Shown here: in pieces, positions 1 to 9,529 of the stretch | Layout: each line of letters opens with the position of its first letter | Position numbering within the stretch: position 1 is the stretch's first letter | Assembly: GCA_001263235.1 (NCBI GenBank) | Contig: LGRD01000001.1 | Coordinates: forward strand, 62,001 to 126,000 | Direction of reading: 5' to 3' | Origin: Methylibium sp. NZG | GTDB lineage: Bacteria > Pseudomonadota > Gammaproteobacteria > Burkholderiales > Burkholderiaceae_C | Length of the DNA stretch: 64,000 nt | Translations under genes and position numbers: made by a program | Notes under the pieces: model-generated | Databases searched by the model: none | The model's input: the letters and a program-made list of their open reading frames with translations, nothing else | Told to the model about the DNA's origin: nothing

Positions 1-1633
1 GCTTCATGGCCTTGATGGCCTCGCCCTGCACGCCTTCCTTCACCGCGGTGACGGCCAGCACGTCGGCCCAGACCTGGAACAGGAAGTCGCGCACGCCCTC
101 TTGCACCGGCATCTCGTTGAGCATCTTGCGCAACTCGATCGTGTACTGGATCGCCATCGTCTCGCGCTGCTCGACCTGCTGGGCCAGCGACACGCCGCGG
201 CGCGAGGCCTCGTTCTCGTTTTTGAAGTAGTGCTCCAGGAAGCGCTCGAACTCCGTCAGCACGGTCTGGAAGACGCGCCGCCCGGTGTCGGGGTACGCCT
301 CGACGACCTGCACGACGCGCTTGATTTCCTTCTGCAGCATGTCGCCCACCGCGCGCGTCGTCGCGTCGAACCCCATCACGCACGCGCCCATGCGGTCGAT
401 CAGGCGGCGCGCCGGGTGATCCACCGTAGCGAAGAAGTCAGGCTCGCTGACCGCCACGCGCAGCACCGGCATCTGCAGCCGCGCAAACCACACGCGCACC
501 GTGGCCGGGATGCGCTCTTCGGTCAGGATGCTCTGGAACAGAAGCGCCACGATCTCGATCGTGGCTCGCTCTACCGGGGTCGCCGCGGCCTGCTTGAGCA
601 CTTGCTTGCGCTGGTTCAACTCTTCCAGCAGGGCCGGCGTGCTCATCGCCACCGAAGGCCCGCCGCCGCCCGCCGGGGTCGCCAGGCGGTTGGCGATGCC
701 CTGCTGCGCCACCGCGATGGCGGCGTTCAGCCCGGCCGACGCTGCCGGCGCCTGGTTGGCCGTGACCGCGAACTCGGGCAACTGGCGGCCGATCAGCCGA
801 TTCAACCGGCCGAGTACCTCGCTCGAATGGTCTGAGCCGCGCACCAGCGGCGCCGGGTGAGTGAGCATGCGCGTTTCTTCGCCCACCTCACCGCGACCGC
901 CCATCGAGTGCGGGCCCGATTGCGCAAAGCCGCCGCCCGACGAATTGGTGCTGGCCAACCAGGCCGAATTGCGGGAGCGCCGGATGAAGGGGCGCAAATC
1001 GACCTCGGGCAGCACCTGGCGCTGCATCAACCAGCGGTTCGTCTCGTGGTAGCCCTCTTCGGCGAAGTGTGAGAACTCGTCGTGCAGCACGGTGTGCAGC
1101 GTGCGCCACGCTTCGAGCGTCAAACCGGCAGCGCGCCAGGACGTGATGACCACCCGGGCCAGCACGTGCGGGCGCAACACGTCGTTGGCTTCGAGTTCTT
1201 CGCGCCCTTCGAGCACATTCATGCGGGCGCGAAGGTCGGTGAACTCCCACGACGCACGGTCCATCACCGACAGCGCCAGTCGCGAACTGAGTATTTCGTT
1301 CTCGATCGTGTCGTCGTCCACCAGGCTCATGTTGCCGGCGCGTGGCGCGGGCAAGGGCAGGTCGCCCGGCTTGGACATGGCCACGTTGCCGCTGCGCACC
1401 GCACTGCGCAGCATCTGCGTCATGCCCTGCAGCCAGAAGGCGCGCGAGGTGTTGAGGTCTTGCACGGCGTCGCGCCGCTTCATCGTGACCGAGCCTTCGG
1501 CCACTTGACTCAGCAGCACGCGAGCGCCCTGGTCGATCGCCTGGACGACCGCCGGCATGCCGTTGAGCAACCCCTCCGCATAGGCACGACGTGCCTGCTG
1601 GGCCAGTGCCGTCGGATTGCCGGGGGTTGCCAT
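1..1633 (-). CDS. DUF1631 family protein, 3' end outside the window
   Basis: The frame opens at an ATG ending at 1633 (start MATPGNPTALAQQ) and runs off the left edge, giving about 544 residues without a stop. Internal stretches such as the helical segment around VVQAIDQGARVLLSQV and the later LLEELNQRKQVLKQ match my memory of the DUF1631 family, long cytoplasmic proteins of unknown function found in beta- and gammaproteobacteria. It lies about 40 bases downstream of secF on the same strand and may be read through from the sec operon. No catalytic motif is visible, and I cannot assign a function beyond the family. Confidence 0.8.
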   Translation of the reverse strand, partial: MATPGNPTALAQQARRAYAEGLLNGMPAVVQAIDQGARVLLSQVAEGSVTMKRRDAVQDLNTSRAFWLQGMTQMLRSAVRSGNVAMSKPGDLPLPAPRAGNMSLVDDDTIENEILSSRLALSVMDRASWEFTDLRARMNVLEGREELEANDVLRPHVLARVVITSWRAAGLTLEAWRTLHTVLHDEFSHFAEEGYHETNRWLMQRQVLPEVDLRPFIRRSRNSAWLASTNSSGGGFAQSGPHSMGGRGEVGEETRMLTHPAPLVRGSDHSSEVLGRLNRLIGRQLPEFAVTANQAPAASAGLNAAIAVAQQGIANRLATPAGGGGPSVAMSTPALLEELNQRKQVLKQAAATPVERATIEIVALLFQSILTEERIPATVRVWFARLQMPVLRVAVSEPDFFATVDHPARRLIDRMGACVMGFDATTRAVGDMLQKEIKRVVQVVEAYPDTGRRVFQTVLTEFERFLEHYFKNENEASRRGVSLAQQVEQRETMAIQYTIELRKMLNEMPVQEGVRDFLFQVWADVLAVTAVKEGVQGEAIKAMK

Positions 1634-1673
1634 GTTGGGGGTCGGGAACTGCCTTTGGGATTCGCCTTGGACT

Positions 1674-2708
1674 CTACACCACCGCCCCGGCGTTGGGGTC
1701 GTCTGGATCGGTCTCCTTCGGGCCTGTCTTGATCAGATCCTCGCGCTTCACACCGAGCCACATCGCGATGGCGGCAGCGACGAACACCGAGGAGTAGATG
1801 CCGAACAGAATACCGATGGTCAGCGCGATCGAGAACTCGCGCAACGTGGGGCCGCCAAACAGCAGCATCGACAACACCATCATCTGCGTCGAGCCGTGCG
1901 TGATGACGGTGCGGCTCATCGTGCTGGTAATGGCGTGGTCGATGACCTCGGGCGTGGTCATCTTGCGGAAGCGCCGGAAGGCCTCGCGGATCCGGTCGAA
2001 GATGACGACCGACTCGTTCACCGAGTAGCCCAGCACCGCCAGCACCGCTGCAAGAACAGAGAGCGAGAACTCCCACTGAAAGAAGGCGAAGAAGCCCAGG
2101 ATGATGATCACGTCGTGCAGGTTCGCCACGATCGCCGCAACCGCATACTTCCACTCGAACCGAAACGCCAAGTAAAGCATGATGCCGATGATCACGAAGG
2201 CGAGCGCCTTGGCGCCGTCCTCGGCCAGTTCACGGCCGACCTGCGGGCCGACGAACTCGCTGCGCTGCAGCTTCACCGGCTCGGCACCACCGGGTGTCTC
2301 GCACACCTGTTTGCTGATCGACTCGCCCTTGTCGCTGGTGAACTGCCGCTGCACCACCTTGCCGCCCTCGGCCTTGCACATCTCGCCGAACACGTTTGCG
2401 ACCAACACGTCTTGCTTCACGTCGCCGCGCACCGGCAGGCGGATCAGCACGTCGCGCGTGCCGCCGAAGTTCTGCACCTGGATCTCGCCGAGCTTGAGCA
2501 CCGACAAGGTGGTGCGCAGCTTGGCGATGTCGGCCGGCTGCTCGTATCCCGCTTCGATCACCGTACCGCCGGTGAACTCGATCGACAGGTGCAGCCCGCG
2601 CGTGACAAGGAAGAACACCGCGGCGAGAAAGGTCAGCAACGAGATGAGGTTGAACCACATCGCGTGCTTCATGAACGGGATGTCGCGCTTGATCCGGAAG
2701 AATTCCAT
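1674..2708 (-). CDS. secF: Protein translocase subunit SecF
   Basis: This is an inner-membrane subunit of the SecDF-YajC complex, which uses the proton gradient to help pull preproteins out of the SecYEG channel. The 344-residue product starts MEFFRIKRDIPFMKH, has one N-terminal membrane segment, the conserved FTGGTVIEAGY at the start of the periplasmic head, and a C-terminal multi-pass region with YSVNESVVIFDRIRE. It is somewhat longer than the usual 310-325 residues because the periplasmic domain carries an extra segment of roughly 30 residues with two cysteines (around MCKAEGG ... KQVCETPGG). It follows secD by 56 bases, so co-transcription is likely. Confidence 0.96.
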   Translation of the reverse strand: MEFFRIKRDIPFMKHAMWFNLISLLTFLAAVFFLVTRGLHLSIEFTGGTVIEAGYEQPADIAKLRTTLSVLKLGEIQVQNFGGTRDVLIRLPVRGDVKQDVLVANVFGEMCKAEGGKVVQRQFTSDKGESISKQVCETPGGAEPVKLQRSEFVGPQVGRELAEDGAKALAFVIIGIMLYLAFRFEWKYAVAAIVANLHDVIIILGFFAFFQWEFSLSVLAAVLAVLGYSVNESVVIFDRIREAFRRFRKMTTPEVIDHAITSTMSRTVITHGSTQMMVLSMLLFGGPTLREFSIALTIGILFGIYSSVFVAAAIAMWLGVKREDLIKTGPKETDPDDPNAGAVV

Positions 2709-2764
2709 GTGAGTCCCTGTGCGCCTGTTTAACTGCCGTTCGTCTGCGTGGTGGCGGCTTGAGA

Positions 2765-4639
2765 TCAGGTGTTCGCCGGCACGTCAGCCTGCGCTTTCCA
2801 CACTTGGCCGATCGAAACGCTCTTGAGCTTCTTTTGGCGCCCGTACCAAAGATTCACCAGCCCACGCGAGAAGACCACGGCCGAGAACATCGACGTGAGA
2901 ATGCCAAGGCAATGCACCACCGCGAAACCGCGCACCGGACCGGAGCCGAAGGCGAACAAGGCGATGCCGGCAATCAGCGTGGTGATGTTGGAGTCGAGGA
3001 TGGTTGCCCACGCCTTCTCGTAGCCGGTGTGGATGGCCGCCTGCGGCGATGCGCCGGCGCGCAACTCCTCGCGCACGCGCTCGTTGATCAGCACATTGGC
3101 GTCGATCGCCATGCCCAGCGTGAGCGCGATGGCCGCGATGCCCGGCAGCGTGAGCGTGGCCTGCAGCATCGACAGAAGTGCCACCAGCAGCAGCAGGTTG
3201 AACGCCAGCGCAATCGTCGAAAACGCGCCGAACAGCATGTAGTACAGGCACATGAACAAAGCGATCGCGGCAAAGCCGTAGATCACGCTGTTGAAGCCCT
3301 TGCCGATGTTTTCTGCACCCAGCGTCGGGCCGATGGTTTTCTCCTCGATGATCTCCATCGGCGCGGCCAGCGAGCCAGCGCGCAGCAGCAGCGCGGTGTC
3401 GTTGGCCTCGACGGTGCTCATCGAGCCTGAAATCTGGAACCGCGCGCCGAGCTCGCTGTTGATGCGCGGCGCGGTGATGACCTCGCCCTTGCCCTTCTCG
3501 AACAGCAGGATCGCCATGCGCTTGCCGACATTGGCGCCCGACACCTCCTTCATGATGCGCGCGCCCTTGGCGTCCACCGTCAGGTTGACCGACGGCTGCT
3601 GCGTCTGCGGGTCGAAACCGGCTTGGGCGTCGATCAGGCTTTCGCCGGTCAAGATGACTTGCCGCTTCACGACCAGCGGCTGTGCGCCGCGTTCGATATA
3701 CAGCTCGGCACCGAAGGGCACGGGCCCCGTGCCCGCCGCCGCGGCAGCGGCTTCGGCGCTGTCGTCGACCATGCGCAACTCCAGCGTGGCGGTGCGGCCG
3801 ATGATGTCCTTGGCCTTGGCAGTGTCTTGCACGCCCGGCAATTGCACCACCACGCGGTCCAGGCCCTGCTGCTGAATCACCGGCTCGGCCACGCCGAGTT
3901 CGTTCACGCGGTTATGCAGCGTGGTGATGTTCTGCTTGACCGCCGTTTCCTGCACCAGCCGCGCGGCTTCGGGCTTGAGCGTGCCGGTCAGTTTGAATTC
4001 GGTGCCTTCGGGCGCGTCGACCCACTGCAGATCGGGCAGTTGATCGGCCAGCAAGCTGCGGGCGGCGGTGAGCGTTTCGCGGTCACGGAAGCGCACATCG
4101 ACGCTGTTGCCGTCGCGGGTGATGCCGGCGTGACGCAGGTTCTTGTCGCGCAGGATCACGCGGATGTCGCCAGCGAGCGATTCGGCCTTCTTGGTCAACG
4201 CCGACTTCATGTCGACCTGCATCAGGAAGTGCACACCGCCGCGCAGGTCCAGCCCCAGGTACATCGGCATCGCGTGCAGCGAAGTGAGCCACTGCGGCGA
4301 ACGCGACAGCAGGTTCAGCGCCACGATGTAGCTCGGGTCGGCCGCATCGGGGTTCAGCGCCTTCGCGATCGCCTCTTTCGCGCGGCTTTGCGTGTCCAGG
4401 TCCTGGAAGCGAGCCTTGACCGAGTTGCCCTCGAACTGCACGAAGTCGGCCTTGATGCCGGCAGCCGACAGGATCTGCTCGACCTTGGTGGCCAGCGAGC
4501 CGTCGACCTTGAGCGTGGCCTTGCCGCTGCTGACCTGCACTGCAGGCGCCTCGCCGAAGAAGTTGGGCAGCGTGTAGACCAGCCCGACGACCAGCGTGAC
4601 CAGCAGGATCGCGTACTTCCACAGCGGATAGCGGTTCAT
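2765..4639 (-). CDS. secD: Protein translocase subunit SecD
   Basis: This is the large subunit of the SecDF translocation motor in the inner membrane. I place the start at the ATG ending at 4639 (MNRYPLWKYAILL), giving 624 residues. The longer frame upstream overlaps yajC and has no membrane-protein character. Visible elements are one N-terminal membrane helix, the D1 motif DLRGGVHFLMQVDM, a periplasmic domain of about 400 residues, and a C-terminal bundle with AIDANVLINERVREELR, a family hallmark. The gene order yajC-secD-secF is standard. The gap to yajC is only 13 bases. Confidence 0.97.
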   Translation of the reverse strand: MNRYPLWKYAILLVTLVVGLVYTLPNFFGEAPAVQVSSGKATLKVDGSLATKVEQILSAAGIKADFVQFEGNSVKARFQDLDTQSRAKEAIAKALNPDAADPSYIVALNLLSRSPQWLTSLHAMPMYLGLDLRGGVHFLMQVDMKSALTKKAESLAGDIRVILRDKNLRHAGITRDGNSVDVRFRDRETLTAARSLLADQLPDLQWVDAPEGTEFKLTGTLKPEAARLVQETAVKQNITTLHNRVNELGVAEPVIQQQGLDRVVVQLPGVQDTAKAKDIIGRTATLELRMVDDSAEAAAAAAGTGPVPFGAELYIERGAQPLVVKRQVILTGESLIDAQAGFDPQTQQPSVNLTVDAKGARIMKEVSGANVGKRMAILLFEKGKGEVITAPRINSELGARFQISGSMSTVEANDTALLLRAGSLAAPMEIIEEKTIGPTLGAENIGKGFNSVIYGFAAIALFMCLYYMLFGAFSTIALAFNLLLLVALLSMLQATLTLPGIAAIALTLGMAIDANVLINERVREELRAGASPQAAIHTGYEKAWATILDSNITTLIAGIALFAFGSGPVRGFAVVHCLGILTSMFSAVVFSRGLVNLWYGRQKKLKSVSIGQVWKAQADVPANT

Positions 4640-4652
4640 GGCGTTCGGCGGC

Positions 4653-4991
4653 TTACTTGAACGTGCCCTTGGGCAGCACCTGCACCACCGAGCCGCGCTG
4701 AACCTGGATTTCGACGCCGCCTGCGACCTCGATGTGCAGGTAGCTGTCGCCCATCTTGGACACCTTGCCCAGCACGCCACCCGCAATCACGACTTCGTCG
4801 CCCTTGGCCAGCGCGTCGATCATGGCCTTGTGCTCCTTCTGCCGCTTCATCTGCGGGCGGATCATGACGAAGTAGAGCACCACGAACATCAGCACCAGCG
4901 GCAGCAACGTGCCCAGGCTGCCGAACAGAGACTCCGCACCGCCGCCAGTGGCAGCAGGCGCGGCTTGTGCAAACGCTTGGGAGATGAACAC
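4653..4991 (-). CDS. yajC: Preprotein translocase accessory subunit YajC
   Basis: YajC is a small single-span membrane protein that joins the SecDF complex. I chose the GTG ending at 4991 (V/M FISQAFAQAAPA) because a GAGG ribosome-binding site lies just upstream and the product is then 112 residues, the family size. A longer in-frame extension exists but reads as non-coding. The membrane helix LLPLVLMFVVLYFVMIRP is followed by the conserved QMKRQKEHKAMIDALAKGDEV and a small beta-rich C-terminal part. In many Burkholderiales tgt sits upstream of yajC; here a small hypothetical gene does. Confidence 0.93.
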   Translation of the reverse strand: MFISQAFAQAAPAATGGGAESLFGSLGTLLPLVLMFVVLYFVMIRPQMKRQKEHKAMIDALAKGDEVVIAGGVLGKVSKMGDSYLHIEVAGGVEIQVQRGSVVQVLPKGTFK

Positions 4992-5143
4992 TTGGAAATC
5001 CTCGGTCAACCGCGGCGCCGGGTCGGCCGCGAAAAAGCCTTGGATTGTAAGCGGGGCCCCGGGCAGGCCTTGTCGCAGGACGTTGCGTCCCCGCGCTGGT
5101 GCGGGGTGGCGGGAGAACGCTGCGGCGCGCCGCAGCATCGACG

Positions 5144-5365
5144 TCACTGCAAAGCGTTCGACCTCACGGCCGGCGTGGCGAACTCGCGCCCGACGACGGT
5201 GCGCACATAAAAATAGTTGTGGCGCGCCCGGTCGCTCAATGCGTCCATGTCCACCTGGCCCGTCGCGTCGCACGGGAAGGAGTACGCGCGACCTTCGTTG
5301 AACAGAGACTGGTAACGCAACTCGTAGCGGCCAGCGTCGGGCAAAGGCATCGGGGACGTGTTCAT
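5144..5365 (-). CDS. Small conserved hypothetical protein
   Basis: The 73-residue product begins MNTSPMPLPDAGRYELRYQS and contains a compact, ordered-looking sequence (SLFNEGRAYSFPCDATGQVD, then LSDRARHNYFYVRTVVGREF). I recall similar short proteins of unknown function in Burkholderiales. An ATG with a GAAGGAGCC-type ribosome-binding site directly upstream supports translation. It has no signal peptide, membrane segment or recognisable catalytic motif. It lies on the same strand as the sec operon, about 150 bases upstream of yajC. Confidence 0.65.
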   Translation of the reverse strand: MNTSPMPLPDAGRYELRYQSLFNEGRAYSFPCDATGQVDMDALSDRARHNYFYVRTVVGREFATPAVRSNALQ

Positions 5366-5562
5366 GTTCGATGGGCTCCTTCGGTTCGGTTCGAGCGAAT
5401 TTCGGACTTGGGTGCAAGCTTATGCAGCGGGCTGCGCACGCGCCATGTGCAGCGCACTGTGCTGACTGTCGGCTTGGGGCGCTCCTGCGTGTAGGAAATC
5501 GGCTGACTCCGGCGCGGACAAAGGCCGCTCACGGTTGCGGGCGTGCGTGATTCCACGACCTC

Positions 5563-5587
5563 GACACTTCACTTTCCTCGAAGTGTC
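5563..5587. promoter_or_regulatory. Inverted repeat upstream of the Bax-inhibitor gene
   Basis: GACACTTC (5563-5570) and GAAGTGTC (5580-5587) form a perfect 8-bp dyad around a 9-base spacer. It lies 75 bases before the Bax-inhibitor-1 start codon, where an operator or transcript-leader hairpin could sit. No run of T follows, so it does not look like a terminator. The function is inferred from position only. Confidence 0.3.
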
Positions 5588-5661
5588 ATCTCCGAAAACA
5601 CCGCTTTACGCGAAACGACAGAGTCTCTAGATTGCAAGCATTCACCCTGAAAGGATGTTCC

Positions 5662-6366
5662 ATGAGCCAAACCGTGCAAACCGATCCGTCCTGGAACCTG
5701 TCGTCCGCGGCCGGTTCAACCGTCCTGCAGCGCAACCGGGTGCTGCGCAACACCTATTGGCTGCTCGCCTTGTCGATGGTGCCCACCGTTTTGGGCGCCT
5801 GGGTGGGCGTGAGCACCGGCATTGCGAGCCTGATGTCGCCGGGCATCAGCATCGTGGTGTTCCTGGCAGGCGCTTTCGGCTTCATGTATGCGATCGAGAA
5901 GACGAAGAACTCCGCCGCCGGTGTGCCGATGTTGCTGGCCTTCACGTTCTTCATGGGCCTGATGCTGTCGCGCATGGTCGGTGCGGTGCTGGGCCTGTCC
6001 AACGGCGCCAGCTTGATCATGACGGCCTTCGCCGGCACCGGGGCGATCTTCCTGGGCATGGCGTCGCTGTCCTCGATCATCAAGCGTGATCTGAGCTCGA
6101 TGGGCAAGTTTCTCTTCATCGGCGCCATCATGTTGCTGGTCGCCGGCATCGCGAACTTCTTCATCCAGTCGAGTGCGTTGATGATCACGCTGGCGGTGCT
6201 GGCCATCGGCATCTTCTCGGCTTTCATCCTGTACGACCTGAAGCGGGTGCAGGATGGCCACGAGACGAACTACATCACTGCCACGCTGGGTGTTTACCTG
6301 AGCCTGTTCAACGTGTTCCAAGCCATGTTGGCCTTGCTTGGCCTGGGTGGCGGCCGGGAAGAGTAG
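5662..6366 (+). CDS. Bax inhibitor-1 / YccA family membrane protein
   Basis: The start is the ATG at 5662 (MSQTVQTDPSWNL), preceded by AAGGA. The 234-residue product has a short polar N-terminus with the typical QRNRVLRNTYWLLALSM entry into seven membrane helices, and ends with the conserved FILYDLKRVQDGHETNYITATLGVYLSLFNVF motif region of the family. Bacterial members are inner-membrane proteins; E. coli YccA modulates FtsH, and calcium-leak activity is known for BsYetJ. The role here is unproven. A strong intrinsic terminator follows at 6396, so it is likely a single-gene unit. Confidence 0.92.
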   Translation: MSQTVQTDPSWNLSSAAGSTVLQRNRVLRNTYWLLALSMVPTVLGAWVGVSTGIASLMSPGISIVVFLAGAFGFMYAIEKTKNSAAGVPMLLAFTFFMGLMLSRMVGAVLGLSNGASLIMTAFAGTGAIFLGMASLSSIIKRDLSSMGKFLFIGAIMLLVAGIANFFIQSSALMITLAVLAIGIFSAFILYDLKRVQDGHETNYITATLGVYLSLFNVFQAMLALLGLGGGREE

Positions 6367-6395
6367 GCCGACCCGCCTGCCGGGCTTCGCTGACA

Positions 6396-6427
6396 ACGGC
6401 GCGCCTCTGGCGCGCCGTTTTTCTTTT
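6396..6427 (+). terminator. Intrinsic terminator of the Bax-inhibitor gene
   Basis: A perfect 10-bp stem ACGGCGCGCC / GGCGCGCCGT with a TCT loop is followed directly by TTTTTCTTTT. It lies 30 bases past the stop codon of the Bax-inhibitor gene and has the form expected for rho-independent termination on the plus strand. Confidence 0.9.
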
Positions 6428-6542
6428 CAAAGAATTGAACCGACACCGACCGGCTCGAACCGAGCGCTGAGGCCAAGGCGGCGGCGCCGCGGAGCGGGCG
6501 ATCGCGTCGCAACGCCTCAGCGCAACCTGCAGTCCCGAGCGG

Positions 6543-6692
6543 TCAAGACACCGCTGGCGTCGAAGCGGAAACGACTGCCTTCGGGGGCTGGGTGCCGTCG
6601 GCCTTGCGGCGCTTTCTGCCGCTTGCGGTCTTTCTGACTTGCTTGGCAGAAATGGTTCTCTTGCCTACGCGCTTCTTCTTTGCCAGTGCCAT
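6543..6692 (-). CDS. Possible small basic protein (49 residues)
   Basis: An ATG ending at 6692 opens a 49-residue frame beginning MALAKKKRVGKRTISAKQVR and continuing with further Lys/Arg clusters (KTASGRKRRKADG). The composition is that of a nucleic-acid-binding tail or a histone-like small protein, but no family is recognised. The frame sits alone between a terminator and the glmS 3' region, with only a weak Shine-Dalgarno. It may be a real small gene or a chance frame. Confidence 0.4.
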   Translation of the reverse strand: MALAKKKRVGKRTISAKQVRKTASGRKRRKADGTQPPKAVVSASTPAVS

Positions 6693-6777
6693 TTCAGGTC
6701 CCGTTGAGTAAAGAGGCGAAGGATACAGGTGACGCTCCCCGCCGACCCCAGGGCGCCAGCGGTCCGCCGGACCGTCT

Positions 6778-6819
6778 TCACTCCACCGTGACCGACTTCG
6801 CCAGGTTCCGCGGCTTGTG
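6778..6819 (-). pseudogene. Relic of a second glmS: last 13 codons only
   Basis: Read on the minus strand, this stretch encodes [13 protein letters not shown] and a stop, the same 12 C-terminal residues ([12 protein letters not shown]) that end the intact glmS 140 bases upstream in transcription terms. The DNA differs from the intact copy at 11 silent positions in these 12 codons, so it is not a recent duplication. It looks like the tail of a formerly functional, divergent GlmS gene. Homology stops abruptly before the His codon. No start or ribosome site belongs to it. Confidence 0.65.
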
Positions 6820-6917
6820 GTCTCCACTCACGTGCCTGCGGCACATGAGTTCCGCCCCAAACCCATCAATCTGGCGCGCCTGCGACGCCTCGGCTGCGCC
6901 GCGCAAGCGCATGCCCG

Positions 6918-8786
<1,869 letters not shown>

Positions 8787-8837
8787 GGTGAGACTTCCTT
8801 GAACAGTTGAAGCAGAACCGCGATGGTAGGCAGGACA

Positions 8838-8859
8838 GTTTGGCGAATGTTTGCGAAAC
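8838..8859. promoter_or_regulatory. Dyad between glmS and the Lrp gene, possible operator
   Basis: A 22-base imperfect palindrome opens with GTTTGGCGAA and closes with TTTGCGAAAC; eight of the ten outer base pairs match. It lies midway between the divergent starts of glmS (8786) and the Lrp/AsnC gene (8920). Lrp/AsnC proteins commonly bind such sites and control their own promoter, so this is a candidate autoregulatory operator. That is inference from position and symmetry. Confidence 0.35.
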
Positions 8860-8919
8860 TCAGCCTTTCATGCAAGATATCGCCTTCGATTTCGCTTAGT
8901 GGCTCAATAGTTCACGCAG

Positions 8920-9426
8920 ATGAGTTTTTTGATGAATTCGACCGACCTTCCAGACCTCGACGCCACCGATTTGCGCATTCTTGAGCAGTTGCAGCGTGAC
9001 GCTTCTCTCACCAACCAGGCCCTTGCGGCGGCGGTGCACACCTCGGCCGCCACTTGCCTGCGCCGCGTCAAGCGGCTCGAAGACGCGGGCGTGATCGAGC
9101 GGCGCGTGGCGATCCTGTCGCCGCACAAGTTGGGGGCGGGCCTGACGGCGATCGTCGAGGTCACGCTCGACGCCCAGGGCGCCGAGCACCTGGCCGCCTT
9201 CGAAGCCCGCGCCGTGGCCGAGGTGCCCGTGCAGCAATGCCACCGCGTCTCACCCGGGCCCGACTTCATCCTCGTGCTTCAGGTGCCCGACATGCCGGCC
9301 TACCACGGCCTGGTGCAGCGCCTGTTCACGCAGGACGCGAACGTGCGCAACGTGAAGAGCTTCTTCAGCGTGCACCGCGCCAAGTTCGAGCCGGCCATCG
9401 CGCTGCCGACCCCGCCGCAGGGCTGA
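8920..9426 (+). CDS. Lrp/AsnC family transcriptional regulator
   Basis: This is a DNA-binding feast/famine-type regulator of 168 residues. The N-terminal helix-turn-helix is visible as LDATDLRILEQLQRDASLTNQALAAAVHTSAATCLRRVKRLEDAGVI. It is followed by the RAM (ACT-like) effector domain, with PGPDFILVLQVPDMPAYHGLVQRLF. Start choice is between ATG 8920 (MSFLMNST) and ATG 8932 (MNSTDLPDL); the second fits the usual family start. The gene is divergent from glmS with a candidate dyad operator between them. The effector is likely an amino acid, but nothing in the sequence says which. Confidence 0.92.
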   Translation: MSFLMNSTDLPDLDATDLRILEQLQRDASLTNQALAAAVHTSAATCLRRVKRLEDAGVIERRVAILSPHKLGAGLTAIVEVTLDAQGAEHLAAFEARAVAEVPVQQCHRVSPGPDFILVLQVPDMPAYHGLVQRLFTQDANVRNVKSFFSVHRAKFEPAIALPTPPQG

Positions 9427-9529
9427 TCGGCGGCCGGCTGCGCCACCACGCCCAGGCACGTCGCGCCAGCGCGTGTGTCCGGATGCGCTGCTCAAGTTGC
9501 CGCACGAATGATCGATATCCCGGTCACTC

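Noticed and set aside
5362-5556. A 64-codon minus-strand frame upstream of the small hypothetical gene.
   Set aside because: Its composition is random-looking and it overlaps the likely promoter and the start of the supported small gene.
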